Origin: Olleya sp. Hel_I_94
GTDB lineage: Bacteria; Bacteroidota; Bacteroidia; Flavobacteriales; Flavobacteriaceae
Direction of reading: 5' to 3'
Assembly (NCBI RefSeq): GCF_007827365.1
Contig: NZ_VISI01000002.1
Span: forward strand, 2,299,001-2,363,000
DNA: 64,000 bases
Positions 1-9,934 of this stretch are shown here, piece by piece. Every line of letters begins with the position of its first letter. The first letter of the stretch is position 1. The translations under genes were made by a program, and so were the position numbers. The notes below the pieces were generated by a model. That model had not been told where the DNA came from and did not search any database. It was given only the letters and a program-made list of their open reading frames with translations.

Positions 1-318
1 GTCAAAATGTAAGTGTGTTAAAAACACATCTGTAACATCGTCTGTAGAGAAACCTGCTGCTTTTAAAGATTTTTCAATAGTATCATCTCCATATAAGTTG
101 TAATGACCATAAAACTTTTCGCTTTGTTTGGTTCCCATTCCTGTGTCAATTAGTGTCAAACGGTTTCCGTCTTCAATTAATAAACAACGTGCAGCGATAT
201 CTATTAAATTATTAGCATCTGCTGGATTGGTTCTGGTCCATAAAGTTTTTGGGACAACACCAAACATGGCACCTCCATCTAGTTTAAAATGACCAGCTTG
301 TATTGGGTGTAATTTCAT
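1..318 (-). CDS. MBL-fold metallo-hydrolase, C-terminus cut by window edge
   Basis: Reading leftward from the ATG at 318 gives 106 residues beginning MKLHPIQAGHFKLDGGAMFG and ending THLHFD at the window edge. The HxHxD zinc motif of the metallo-beta-lactamase fold is just beginning there, so most of the protein lies outside the window. The strand LIEDGNRLTLIDTGMG ahead of it is the usual second strand and Asp turn of this fold. The family hydrolyses diverse esters, thioesters and lactones through a dinuclear metal site, and the substrate here cannot be told. It lies 73 bp downstream of the SulP gene on the same strand and could be co-transcribed. Partial because of the window, not because it is broken. 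Confidence 0.85.
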   Translation of the reverse strand, partial: MKLHPIQAGHFKLDGGAMFGVVPKTLWTRTNPADANNLIDIAARCLLIEDGNRLTLIDTGMGTKQSEKFYGHYNLYGDDTIEKSLKAAGFSTDDVTDVFLTHLHFD

Positions 319-391
319 TATAAAGTATTAGTATTAAAACTACCTGCAAATTACTAAATAAGTGTTAAACACTTAAAATATTAAGGTTTTA

Positions 392-2578
392 TTAAGAAAT
401 AACCGCTTTTAGACGTTTACCAAAATCGTAAATTGCTTTAATTTCTTTTATACTAGCTAATCGCTCGCGTCCAAAGACCAACAAATCTTGACCATTAGAC
501 TCGATATGGTAGTAGGGATTACTTTCAAAAAAGTGCGTGATTTCATCTGTAAAAAACTGTTGTATAGCTTGCGTATCTTCACCTAGTAAATAAAAGCGAT
601 TGGAAAAATCGGTGTGGTTTTTAATAGGAATATCTTTAAAACCTGCAAAAGCATAGACTTTTTCTAAAAACCCTTCTCTGTCTAGAGTAAACTCTGGAAT
701 TTGTTTGTTTAGTTTAATATGAAGCATTGTACTACGCACGACTTCTTTAGCAATAAATTCTCCTTCAGAAAACTCGATATCAAATAATTTTAAACCATTG
801 CTTTTATTAATGGTTTGGTTATAGATGTAGTTGATTTGTTTTACCCTGAAAAATAAAAAATTGTTTAAAAAGCCCGTTTGTTTTTCTTTTTTAGCATTGT
901 AGTCTAAGTTGTAATCGTTTGCTAACTCCTCCATGGTGGTTTGACGACGCGTCAAGCTATTTTTAATAACATTTGGTACAGGAAGTAAGCGACGCAATGC
1001 AAATGGATGTTCTGAGTCTGTATCGTGTAAATCTAAGCCTAAAACTTCAAAGTGTCCACCACGTTTTGCAAATAGCTCTTGATAGTTATTAAGGTTTTCC
1101 ATAACGGTATGGTCCACAAATTGGCATAGCGAAAAATCAATAATAACGTCTTCGTTTTCTGGTACTGCATCTAATTTAGCTTTTAATTTATAGAAATTTA
1201 AAAAGCTACAAAAATGCTTAACACTTATGTAATAATGACCATCTTCTTGAAACATTAAAACGTTTGGTTTAAGCCAATTTCTGGCAAAAAGTGATATACT
1301 TTTATTTAAGACAATATGTATAATAAATGTGATTAATACTCCTGATAAAATACCTGAAATTAAACCAATTTTTAATGTAACAATTAGGGTAACAAAAAAG
1401 ATGATTAACTGTTCTTTTCCAATTCTAAAAATCTTTTTAATATTTTCTGGAGACGCTAGTTTATATCCTGTGTAAACTAATATTGCCATTAATGCTGGTA
1501 ATGGTATACGTGCTAATTGCGTACTAAATAAGACAATAAAAATAACTAAAAAGAAAGCATGAAAAAAGTTGGAAGACCTATTACTACCGCCATTATTAAC
1601 GTTAACTGAGCTTCTTGCAATTACAGTTACGACATTAAGACCACCTAAAAATCCACTTCCTATGGTTGCTAATCCTAAGGCTTTAAGATCTCTGTTTACA
1701 TTACTTCTTCTTTTTTCTGGATCTAATTTATCTACAGCTTTGATGCTTAACAAGGACTCTATACTAGCAATTAATGTTAAAGCTAATACACTAGTCCAAA
1801 ACGGAAATGTCCCGATTTTACTAAAATCCACAGTTGGTATTTGCGATATAATTTCTGAAAATTCTGGTATACCAGAAATCATGTAATTTATTGCAATTGG
1901 GTTGGCTTGATGCGCAACCAACTCAAAGTAATAACTAAATCCAATAGAAAGTATAACAATCCACATTGGAGCAGGTATAAGTTGTAAGTATTTGTTTCTT
2001 AGTTTAGAATAAAATATCATAATTAAAAAACTAATAACTCCAGCTAATGCAGCATAAATTAATCCTGTATTATCGTAATGTATAGCATCGTTTATAGTAA
2101 ATGGGATTTCGAATAAATAATCAACCGTATCTTCCCTTTTAATCCTATGCGCTAACATAATATGAAACTGTTTTCCTAGTATAATAAGACCAATAGCAGC
2201 TAGCATACCTTGAATGGCAGAGGATGGAAAAAAATCTGCTAATTTGCCTAATCTTAAAAAGCCTAAAAGTAATAATAAGGCTCCAGAGCAAATAATGGCA
2301 GCATAAGCACTTTCTATACCCAAGGTTAAAATAGTACCTAAAAGTACACCAACTAATCCGTTACCTGGACCAGAGATAGTAACGTGACTACCACCTAAAA
2401 TAGAGACTAAAATTCCACCAATTACAGCAGCAATTACTCCAGAAATTGGAGGTGCATCACTAGCCATAGCCAAGCCTAAACCTAAAGGTAAGGCAATAAG
2501 ACTTACCACAAAACCAGAAAATATATTTTTAGGTAATGCTTTAAAAAAGACTGTTGTATTATTTTGTTTTGGACTCAT
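392..2578 (-). CDS. SulP-family inorganic anion transporter with STAS domain and extra C-terminal domain
   Basis: The protein has 728 residues. Residues about 15-430 form the multi-helix SulP membrane core, with the typical opening (LPLGLGLAMAS) and the Asn/Ser-rich segment SSVNVNNGGSNRSS. A STAS domain follows at about 440-560 (VIIDFSLCQFVDHTVMENL). Roughly 160 further residues (about 570-728) are not part of the usual SulP plan and I do not recognise them. SulP proteins move sulfate, bicarbonate or related anions across the inner membrane, and the ion is not determined here. Its start overlaps the stop of the upstream universal stress gene by 4 bp (ATGA), so the two are translationally coupled. 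Some SulP proteins are fused to stress or carbonic anhydrase domains, so a bicarbonate or stress-linked role is plausible but inferred. Confidence 0.9.
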   Translation of the reverse strand: MSPKQNNTTVFFKALPKNIFSGFVVSLIALPLGLGLAMASDAPPISGVIAAVIGGILVSILGGSHVTISGPGNGLVGVLLGTILTLGIESAYAAIICSGALLLLLGFLRLGKLADFFPSSAIQGMLAAIGLIILGKQFHIMLAHRIKREDTVDYLFEIPFTINDAIHYDNTGLIYAALAGVISFLIMIFYSKLRNKYLQLIPAPMWIVILSIGFSYYFELVAHQANPIAINYMISGIPEFSEIISQIPTVDFSKIGTFPFWTSVLALTLIASIESLLSIKAVDKLDPEKRRSNVNRDLKALGLATIGSGFLGGLNVVTVIARSSVNVNNGGSNRSSNFFHAFFLVIFIVLFSTQLARIPLPALMAILVYTGYKLASPENIKKIFRIGKEQLIIFFVTLIVTLKIGLISGILSGVLITFIIHIVLNKSISLFARNWLKPNVLMFQEDGHYYISVKHFCSFLNFYKLKAKLDAVPENEDVIIDFSLCQFVDHTVMENLNNYQELFAKRGGHFEVLGLDLHDTDSEHPFALRRLLPVPNVIKNSLTRRQTTMEELANDYNLDYNAKKEKQTGFLNNFLFFRVKQINYIYNQTINKSNGLKLFDIEFSEGEFIAKEVVRSTMLHIKLNKQIPEFTLDREGFLEKVYAFAGFKDIPIKNHTDFSNRFYLLGEDTQAIQQFFTDEITHFFESNPYYHIESNGQDLLVFGRERLASIKEIKAIYDFGKRLKAVIS

Positions 2579-3423
2579 TGAATAATTAAAACATCGGTTG
2601 GTAGCTCAGTTAAAATATGTTCAATATCATGCGGAAATAAACGATCCCAAAACGTCATTTTTGTTGGCGCGTTCATGACTAACAAATCTGCTCGAGATAT
2701 TTGGGCATAATGACCAATGGAATACCCTTGGGTTCCAAAAATAGGTTGCGATTTTATTGCAATAGTATTAGTATATTCTTGTGGTAAATCTTCAATTATA
2801 TGATTAATTCTTGAGGTTTCACGATTACTAATACGTTCTCTGACAATATTAGCATGTCTTAAAGATTTGTCATCATCCACATTAACTGCAATTTCATTGG
2901 GCTTAATTTCTTCTACTATTGTTATTTTTTCGGCTTTAAGTTTTGATGCAACATAAAAGGCAGTCGCTATGGTTTGTTCGGTTTTTGGATCTTCTAATCC
3001 ATTAACAACTATGTGTCTACATACAATTCTGTCAATAGATGGATTAATTAATAATAGTAGACTACACTTGGCTTGTCTAGTTATTTTCCTAGCAATAGAA
3101 CCAACATAGTATTTTAATAAATTTTCACGTTTAGCAGCTCCAATAATTAAAAGGTCTATATCTTTTTTATTTGTAGTGTCTAATATAGCAGCAACTGGGT
3201 TTCCTGATTTAAAGACGACTTCATACTTTAGATTATCTTTCTTAAAGCTACTTAATATACTATTTATGGTTTTTGACTTATCATCAGATTGTGCTCCAAT
3301 ATGAATCATAATTAGTTTAGCATCAAAAAATAAAGCTAGTCTAGCAGCTTCAAAAATATTAGCTTTAAGATTGGGCGAAAACGCGATACCAATTCCAATG
3401 GTTTTAAAGGGCTTTATTGTCAA
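2575..3423 (-). CDS. Universal stress protein, tandem UspA domains
   Basis: The 282 residues form two UspA-like alpha/beta domains, about 1-145 and 147-282. The first opens with FKTIGIGIAFSPN and carries LLIIGAAKRENLLKYYVGSI, which resembles the Usp nucleotide-binding G-x2-G-x9-G(S/T) segment. The second is more divergent (LLVMNAPTKMTFWDRLFPHD). Tandem Usp proteins are cytoplasmic nucleotide-binding stress regulators. The gene is the first of a leftward pair with the SulP transporter, sharing a 4-bp overlap, so it may tune that transporter. It is divergent from the antiporter gene across a 170-bp gap in which I see no clear operator. Confidence 0.88.
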   Translation of the reverse strand: MTIKPFKTIGIGIAFSPNLKANIFEAARLALFFDAKLIMIHIGAQSDDKSKTINSILSSFKKDNLKYEVVFKSGNPVAAILDTTNKKDIDLLIIGAAKRENLLKYYVGSIARKITRQAKCSLLLLINPSIDRIVCRHIVVNGLEDPKTEQTIATAFYVASKLKAEKITIVEEIKPNEIAVNVDDDKSLRHANIVRERISNRETSRINHIIEDLPQEYTNTIAIKSQPIFGTQGYSIGHYAQISRADLLVMNAPTKMTFWDRLFPHDIEHILTELPTDVLIIQ

Positions 3424-3593
3424 TTAGGTTAGTAGTTTTTTGATGAAAAATTGTAAGATACCATTTTTTTAAGTTTAAAAAAATTGAGTTAGATAGTGGT
3501 CTAGGCTTAAAAATTTAACTTTTTACTCTAAATTTGGGTTAAATTATAGAAGTAGAATTTTAGAATTAGTATTTTCACCAAAACGATAATTGA

Positions 3594-5438
3594 ATGATAG
3601 AATTAGGAGGAATCATTATTTTAGGAATACTTGCACAATGGGTTGCTTGGAAATTAAAAATACCAGCAATTTTACCTTTAATATTAATTGGCTTGTTGGT
3701 TGGTCCAATTGCAGCCGAGTTTTTAAGTGAAGATGGAACCAAATGGATAGAACCAATATGGAATGGTGACGAAGGTTTATTTCCTGGCGAAAGCTTGTTT
3801 TATTTTGTATCCTTAGCCATTAGTATTATTCTTTTTGAAGGAGGTTTAACCTTAAAAATGAGCGAAATTAAAAATGTTGGACCTGTAATTACCAAGTTAA
3901 TATCTGTAGGGTCTTTGGTTACCTTTTTTGGAGCTGGTATTGCAGCACATTACGTATTTGGGTTAACATGGGAGATTTCATATTTATTTTCAGGATTAAT
4001 TATTGTTACAGGACCAACAGTAATTACACCTATTTTAAGAAACATTCCGCTTAAAAAAGACATCTCTGCAGTTTTAAAATGGGAAGGGATTTTAATTGAT
4101 CCAATCGGAGCATTAGTAGCAGTATTAGTATTTGAATTTATTAGTGTTGACGCAGGTGGAGAGTTTACTAAAACCGCATTAATAGAGTTTGGTAAAATTG
4201 TGTTATTTGGAGCTACCTTTGGATTTACTTTTGCACATGCTTTAAATTTTATTATTAATAAAAAGTGGGTACCTCATTATTTATTAAATGTCTTTGCATT
4301 AGCAGCTGTTTTAGGTGTTTTTGTATTGTCGGATGTCTTTGCGCACGAGTCTGGATTACTTGCAGTAGTGGTCATGGGAATGGTGTTAGGTAACTCAAAC
4401 TCTCCATACCTAAAAGACTTATTATATTTTAAAGAATCTTTAAGCGTACTATTAATTTCAATATTATTTATTTTACTAGCAGCTAATATTAATTACAGCG
4501 AGCTATTATTAATTTATAACTGGAATACAGTAGCGCTTTTTGCTATAATAATATTAGTTATTAGACCTATTGGTGTCTTTTTAAGCACGTATGGATCTAA
4601 GCTCAAATTAAACGAAAAACTGTTTATTAGTTGGGTTGGACCACGTGGTATTGTAGCTGCAGGAATCGCTTCGCTTTTTGGTTTAAAATTAGCTAGTAAA
4701 GGTGTTGAAGGAGCCGAGTATATTACACCTTTAGTATTTGTAATTGTTTTAGGTACTGTACTTTTAAATGCGACAACAGCTAGACTTTTTGCTAAGTTAG
4801 TTGGTGTGTTTTTAACCCAATCTAATGGAATACTAATAGTAGGAGCATCAAAAGTATCTAGGTTAATTGGGCACTACTTAGAGTCACATGGTAGACATGT
4901 GGTCCTAATTGATAGTAATCAAAATAACATTAACAAAGCTAAAGAGCTTGGTTTGGAAGCTATAAACACCAATATCTATTCTGAAACATTAACTGATAAT
5001 ATCGAGCTTAATGATGTTGGATATTTAATGGCTTTAACAGGAAACAACGAAATTAATAAATATGCTATCAATAAATTTTCAAAGCAATTTGGAGAAAATG
5101 GTGCGTTTAGATTAGTGTCTACAGAAGAGATGTTAGATGAAAATAATAATCCACATGAAGGTTTATTTTCTCATACAGATGACTTTAACACACTTTCAGA
5201 TGTAACTAGAAAATTTCCTAGTATTCAAGAAATTGAAATTATAGATAAAGCACATCTAATGGATTTAATTAAAACCACAAATGAAGACCGTGAAATAGTT
5301 CCATTATTTATAAAGGATGACGAAGGAGAGTTACACATAATATCGTCTTACAACACTAATTTTGAAGACGTAAGTGAAGGTTATTATTTAGTCTATTTAG
5401 GAAAACCTTTAGACGTAGAAAAAGTAGACACAGTCTAA
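3594..5438 (+). CDS. CPA1-type Na+(K+)/H+ antiporter with C-terminal TrkA-like domain
   Basis: The protein has 614 residues. A membrane core of about 12 helices spans residues 1-400, including the antiporter segment TGPTVITPILRNIPLKKDIS and the late segment SWVGPRGIVAAGIASLFGLK, both typical of the NhaP/CPA1 group. From about 405 comes a cytoplasmic Rossmann domain (ILIVGASKVSRLIGHYLESH) like the TrkA-N/RCK domains that gate potassium transporters. Its glycine motif is irregular, so nucleotide binding is uncertain. The likely role is exchange of monovalent cations for protons at the inner membrane, in pH or salt homeostasis. It is transcribed alone, away from the Usp-SulP pair, and ends at a bidirectional terminator shared with lepA. 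Confidence 0.9.
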   Translation: MIELGGIIILGILAQWVAWKLKIPAILPLILIGLLVGPIAAEFLSEDGTKWIEPIWNGDEGLFPGESLFYFVSLAISIILFEGGLTLKMSEIKNVGPVITKLISVGSLVTFFGAGIAAHYVFGLTWEISYLFSGLIIVTGPTVITPILRNIPLKKDISAVLKWEGILIDPIGALVAVLVFEFISVDAGGEFTKTALIEFGKIVLFGATFGFTFAHALNFIINKKWVPHYLLNVFALAAVLGVFVLSDVFAHESGLLAVVVMGMVLGNSNSPYLKDLLYFKESLSVLLISILFILLAANINYSELLLIYNWNTVALFAIIILVIRPIGVFLSTYGSKLKLNEKLFISWVGPRGIVAAGIASLFGLKLASKGVEGAEYITPLVFVIVLGTVLLNATTARLFAKLVGVFLTQSNGILIVGASKVSRLIGHYLESHGRHVVLIDSNQNNINKAKELGLEAINTNIYSETLTDNIELNDVGYLMALTGNNEINKYAINKFSKQFGENGAFRLVSTEEMLDENNNPHEGLFSHTDDFNTLSDVTRKFPSIQEIEIIDKAHLMDLIKTTNEDREIVPLFIKDDEGELHIISSYNTNFEDVSEGYYLVYLGKPLDVEKVDTV

Positions 5439-5455
5439 CTAAAAGTATAAGGCAT

Positions 5456-5490
5456 AAAAAAACCTTCATTTTAACAATGAAGGTTTTTTT
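5456..5490. terminator. Bidirectional intrinsic terminator
   Basis: The palindrome AAAAAACCTTCATT / AATGAAGGTTTTTT has a short loop, with an A-run on the left and a T-run on the right, so it can end transcription in both directions. It sits between the convergent antiporter and lepA genes. Confidence 0.9.
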
Positions 5491-5506
5491 ATATCTAATA
5501 GTTAAC

Positions 5507-7303
5507 TTAATCGTTAAGTTTTAAAACAGCCATAAATGCTTGTTGAGGTATTTCTACATTACCTACTTGACGCATACGTTTTTTACCTTTTTTCTGTTTC
5601 TCTAAAAGTTTACGCTTACGCGAAATATCACCACCATAACATTTTGCGGTAACATCCTTACGTAAAGCCTTAACGGTTTCTCTAGCTATAATTTTTGCTC
5701 CAATTGCAGCTTGAATAGGAATATCAAATTGTTGACGCGGAATTAATTCTTTTAACTTCTCACACATCTTTTTACCTATGTTATGTGCGTTATCTGCGTG
5801 TATTAAAGCAGACAAAGCATCTACAGGCTGTGCATTTAATAATACGTCTAATCGTACTAATTTAGACACCTTCATACCTATTGGGTGGTAGTCAAAAGAT
5901 GCGTAACCTTTAGACACTGTTTTTAATCGGTCATAAAAGTCAAATACAATTTCGGCAAGAGGCATTTCAAAAGTTAATTCTACACGTTCTGGTGTTAAAT
6001 ACGTTTGATTAATAATCATCCCTCGTTTTTCTATACATAAGCTCATTACATTACCAACAAAGTCTGATTTTGTAATTATCGTTGCTTTAATATAAGGTTC
6101 CTCAACACGATTTACGGTTGAAGGATCTGGTAAATCCGAAGGGTTATTCACTATAAAAGCATCTTCAGGATTTTTATTTGTGTAAGCATGGTACGATACG
6201 TTAGGTACAGTAGTAATAACCGTCATGTCAAACTCACGCTCTAAACGCTCTTGGATAATTTCCATGTGTAACATTCCTAAAAATCCACAACGGAAACCAA
6301 AACCTAAAGCTGCAGAGCTTTCTGCCTGAAACACTAAGGATGCATCATTAAGTTGTAGCTTTTCCATACTGTTTCTCAGCTCTTCATAATCCTCTGTATC
6401 TACTGGATAAATACCAGCAAAAACCATTGGTTTTACGTCCTCAAAACCTTCGACAATATTAGTCGTTGGATTAGCAAAGTCCGTAATAGTATCTCCTACT
6501 TTTACCTCTTTAGCAGTTTTAATACCTGTAATTAGGTAACCTACATCTCCTGTTTTAACACTTTGTTTTGCAACCTGAGTTAGTTTTAAAGTACCAACTT
6601 CGTCTGCATTATACTCTTTATCTGTAGCAACAAATTTAATTTTTTGTCCTTTTTTAATTTCACCATTAAATACTCTAAAATAAGTTTCAATACCTCTAAA
6701 AGTATTATAAACTGAGTCAAATATTAAGGCTTGTAAAGGCGCATCAGGATCACCTTTTGGTGCAGGAATACGCTCAATAATTGCTTTTAAAATGTTTTCT
6801 ACTCCAAAACCTGTTTTACCACTTGCATGGATAACATCTTCTGGTTTGCAACCTAATAAATCTACAATATCATCTGTAACTTCTTCTGGATTTGCACTTG
6901 GTAAATCTACTTTATTTAAAACAGGAATAATCTCTAAATCATTCTCTAAGGCTAAATAAAGGTTAGATATAGTTTGCGCTTGTATACTTTGGGCAGCATC
7001 TACAATTAGTAAAGCACCTTCACAAGCTGCAATAGATCTTGACACTTCATAAGAAAAATCTACGTGACCAGGTGTGTCAATTAAGTTTAAAACAAATTTT
7101 TCGCCTTCATAAATGTAGTCCATTTGGATAGCATGCGACTTAATGGTAATACCACGTTCGCGTTCTAAATCCATACTATCTAATAATTGGGCTTGTTGTT
7201 CTCTTGCTGTTACAGAGCCAGTAGCGTCTAGTAACCTATCGGCAAGTGTACTTTTTCCGTGATCAATATGTGCAATTATGCAAAAATTTCTGATGTTCTT
7301 CAT
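5507..7303 (-). CDS. lepA: Elongation factor 4 (back-translocating GTPase LepA)
   Basis: The 598 residues match the usual LepA length. The G1 motif AHIDHGKST is at residues 11-19, followed by the switch-II DTPGH and NKVD motifs, the EF-G-like domains II, III and V, and the LepA-specific C-terminus ([20 protein letters not shown]). LepA is a ribosomal GTPase that remodels stalled or mis-translocated ribosomes and helps 30S biogenesis. I place the start at the ATG at 7303 (MKNIRN). The open frame extends two codons to a TTG at 7309, but family members begin at this Met. It is a single-gene unit, divergent from the outer-membrane protein gene. Confidence 0.97.
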   Translation of the reverse strand: MKNIRNFCIIAHIDHGKSTLADRLLDATGSVTAREQQAQLLDSMDLERERGITIKSHAIQMDYIYEGEKFVLNLIDTPGHVDFSYEVSRSIAACEGALLIVDAAQSIQAQTISNLYLALENDLEIIPVLNKVDLPSANPEEVTDDIVDLLGCKPEDVIHASGKTGFGVENILKAIIERIPAPKGDPDAPLQALIFDSVYNTFRGIETYFRVFNGEIKKGQKIKFVATDKEYNADEVGTLKLTQVAKQSVKTGDVGYLITGIKTAKEVKVGDTITDFANPTTNIVEGFEDVKPMVFAGIYPVDTEDYEELRNSMEKLQLNDASLVFQAESSAALGFGFRCGFLGMLHMEIIQERLEREFDMTVITTVPNVSYHAYTNKNPEDAFIVNNPSDLPDPSTVNRVEEPYIKATIITKSDFVGNVMSLCIEKRGMIINQTYLTPERVELTFEMPLAEIVFDFYDRLKTVSKGYASFDYHPIGMKVSKLVRLDVLLNAQPVDALSALIHADNAHNIGKKMCEKLKELIPRQQFDIPIQAAIGAKIIARETVKALRKDVTAKCYGGDISRKRKLLEKQKKGKKRMRQVGNVEIPQQAFMAVLKLND

Positions 7304-7390
7304 AGTCAAATCTCTTTATAAATAAAGATATTGCAAATATATAGTAATTATTGGGCTTTTTTTCTTTTTTCTTAGGAATACAAATTCATA

Positions 7391-7398
7391 TAAATTTG
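7391..7398 (+). promoter_or_regulatory. Possible Bacteroidota -7 promoter element
   Basis: TAAATTTG matches the TAnnTTTG -7 consensus 62 bp ahead of the outer-membrane protein start. No convincing TTTG is seen at the expected -33 distance, so this is tentative. Confidence 0.35.
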
Positions 7399-7460
7399 CG
7401 GTTTTTCCCACACTTTAATGTTAATTACAATTATTATATTGCAGGCTTAACCTATTATAA

Positions 7461-9863
7461 ATGAATCGCTTTAATTTTATTATCGTTTTTTGTTTATCTA
7501 TGACTACTTATGCTCAGGATTTAACCATTTCTGGGAACGTTGTAGATGACTCAAATCAACCCATTTTATTTGCTAACGCAATCATGTATACTTCTGATCA
7601 ATCACAAGTTATATCAGGATCAAGTACTAATGAAGATGGTCAATTTAGTATTGACAATTTAACCTCTGGAGAGTATGTTTTAAAAATCTCGTTTTTAGGT
7701 TTTGAAACCGAAACTAAAAATATAACATTGACTAATGATGTTAATTTAGATACCATAATATTAAAAACACTACCAGAAACTTTAGGCGAAGTAACCGTTA
7801 ATGCAAAAAAACCAACGTTTACTAAACAAGCAGATCGCATGATATTTAACGTTGCAAATACTGCTTTAGTGGAAGGTACAATGCTTGATGTTTTAAAAAG
7901 TACACCAGGTGTTTTGGTTTTGGACGATAATATTTTGGTTAAAAATAGTAGCCCAACAATTTATATAAACGATAAAAAAGTAAACTTATCAGCATCAGAG
8001 TTAGCTATGTTGTTAAATGCGTCTTCAGCAAATGCGGTCCAAAAAATAGAAGTTATTACCAGTCCATCTGCTAAATATGATGCTTCTAGTGGTGTTGTCT
8101 TAAAAATTGTGATGAGTAAAAACCTAATTATGGGTTACAGAGGTAGCGTTACAACGCATTACACACAAGGTGTATATCCTAGATATGATGGTGGATTAAA
8201 TCAGTTTTATAAAACGGATAAAATAAACGTTAATCTTAATTACAGCTACAATCATACTAAGATAAATAGACACAATTTAGACGAAATTAATTACCAAGAA
8301 AACAATACTGCAACAGAATTTTGGAGAACAGATTTGGACCGAAATACAACGTCTAATACACACAATGCAAATCTAAATTTTGATTATTATATTAACGATA
8401 ATAATACCCTTAGCTTGTCTTCAAACGTATTGTATTTACCATATTTTGATTATCAAACAAACGGAAGCACTTTTGTAAACGACTTACAAGGGTTAAATGA
8501 CTACAATTTTAATTCTTATAACTCATCTAAAGATGACAAGTATAATATTGGTACAGATTTAGACTATAAGCTTAATTTAAAAAATGGTGCTAAATTTTTA
8601 GCAAATGCACATTATACGACCTATGATTTTAATAGAAGTCAACATGTCAATTCTGACTATTTTTTCCAGAATAACGCTTCAAACTTTAGTACTGCTTTTA
8701 ATACCAGAAATAATCAATCTACAGATATTTTTTCTTTAAAATTAGATTACGAACTACCAATCAATGATAGTTCTAACCTATCCTTTGGTGTTAAATCCTC
8801 TAGCATAAATACAGACAGCGACATTGTGCAATTTGATGTGGACCAAACTACAGGTAACCAAGTATTAAATACAGCTAATACAAATGCTTTTAATTATGAC
8901 GAGTCTGTTTATGCAGGATATTTAAGTTATGATAAAAGTTGGGATAAATGGAGTATGTCTGCAGGTTTAAGATTAGAGCATACTGATCTAGAAGGGTTTT
9001 CTCCTGCGACTAATGTAAGTCAAACACAAGACTACTTGGAGTTGTTTCCAACACTAAATGTAACTTGGCAAGCGTTTGAAAAAGCTAACCTTTATGTATC
9101 CTATAAAAGATATATACAACGTCCTAATTACACAAATTTAAATCCGTTTAACTTCTTTTTAAACGATAACATTATAGTTTCAGGTAATCCTAACTTACAA
9201 CCATCGTTTACAACATACTCTACCATTGGGACTTCTATTAACAACACCTTTACTATAGAGGCATATTACAAAACAGTATCCAACCAAATTAACGAATTAC
9301 CTATACAAGATAACGCCAATAATTTTTTGATTTATTCGCCTACCAATATTCAAAATGTTAGAGAATATGGACTTGATTTTATGGCAGATTTATATATCTC
9401 AAACAAGTATTCAGTCTTCTTTTTGACTAGTCTTTTTAATCACGATTTTGATATCGATTTTAATAATCAAACGTCTAATTTTAATCAGTGGTCAAACTAC
9501 TCCGAAATTAATGCTGGGTTTAATATGCTAAAAGATAACAGTCTATCTGTTAACCTTTCCGTAGCTTATTATAGTCAATTTTTACAAGGTACTTTATTAG
9601 GAGAGTCAATAACATATTCTAATTTAAGTTTAAGTAAAAAGGCCTTAAAAAACAAAGCAGTAATTAGTTTAATGTTTGCCGATTTATTTAACCAACAAGA
9701 CCTTGGGGCAAGATCTAAATTTGCTAACCAAAACAATTACAGTTATCATAATATAGATAACCGTTACGTTAAATTAGGTTTTAGTTACAAGTTTGGAAAC
9801 ACTACGTTACAAACAAACGAGCGTACTAAATCGCTAAAAGAACGTGAACGCCTAGAGAAGTAG
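7461..9863 (+). CDS. TonB-dependent receptor-like outer-membrane beta-barrel protein
   Basis: The protein has 800 residues. A signal peptide covers residues 1-18 (cleavage near TYAQ-D). A carboxypeptidase-regulatory-like beta-sandwich follows at about 20-110 (ISGNVVDDSNQPILFANAIM), then a plug domain at about 115-220 (VLKSTPGVLVLDDNILVKN) and a long barrel rich in aromatic and Asn residues. This is the outer-membrane beta-barrel family related to TonB receptors, common in Flavobacteriaceae. No substrate can be named, since there is no SusD partner or transport gene beside it. The C-terminus carries a charged tail (TKSLKERERLEK) after the last barrel strand, which is slightly unusual. It is transcribed alone. 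Confidence 0.88.
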   Translation: MNRFNFIIVFCLSMTTYAQDLTISGNVVDDSNQPILFANAIMYTSDQSQVISGSSTNEDGQFSIDNLTSGEYVLKISFLGFETETKNITLTNDVNLDTIILKTLPETLGEVTVNAKKPTFTKQADRMIFNVANTALVEGTMLDVLKSTPGVLVLDDNILVKNSSPTIYINDKKVNLSASELAMLLNASSANAVQKIEVITSPSAKYDASSGVVLKIVMSKNLIMGYRGSVTTHYTQGVYPRYDGGLNQFYKTDKINVNLNYSYNHTKINRHNLDEINYQENNTATEFWRTDLDRNTTSNTHNANLNFDYYINDNNTLSLSSNVLYLPYFDYQTNGSTFVNDLQGLNDYNFNSYNSSKDDKYNIGTDLDYKLNLKNGAKFLANAHYTTYDFNRSQHVNSDYFFQNNASNFSTAFNTRNNQSTDIFSLKLDYELPINDSSNLSFGVKSSSINTDSDIVQFDVDQTTGNQVLNTANTNAFNYDESVYAGYLSYDKSWDKWSMSAGLRLEHTDLEGFSPATNVSQTQDYLELFPTLNVTWQAFEKANLYVSYKRYIQRPNYTNLNPFNFFLNDNIIVSGNPNLQPSFTTYSTIGTSINNTFTIEAYYKTVSNQINELPIQDNANNFLIYSPTNIQNVREYGLDFMADLYISNKYSVFFLTSLFNHDFDIDFNNQTSNFNQWSNYSEINAGFNMLKDNSLSVNLSVAYYSQFLQGTLLGESITYSNLSLSKKALKNKAVISLMFADLFNQQDLGARSKFANQNNYSYHNIDNRYVKLGFSYKFGNTTLQTNERTKSLKERERLEK

Positions 9864-9915
9864 TATAATAGCTATTTTTTATTGTGTTTATGGTTTATAG
9901 GCATTTTATTTAATT

Positions 9916-9929
9916 GTTAGCAGTTATTT
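9916..9929. repeat. Left inverted repeat flanking the DUF4238 gene
   Basis: GTTAGCAGTTATTT, five bases before the DUF4238 ATG, is the inverted counterpart of 10955-10968 with one mismatch in 14. Together they bracket a single gene. Confidence 0.6.
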
Positions 9930-9934
9930 GAGAA

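Noticed and set aside
1569..1886. 105-codon frame on the plus strand inside the SulP gene
   Set aside because: It is antisense to a clear transporter coding region, has low-complexity leucine-rich content, and no recognisable domain.
7304..7309. TTG two codons upstream as the start of lepA
   Set aside because: Family members begin at MKNIRN, and an ATG is present there.
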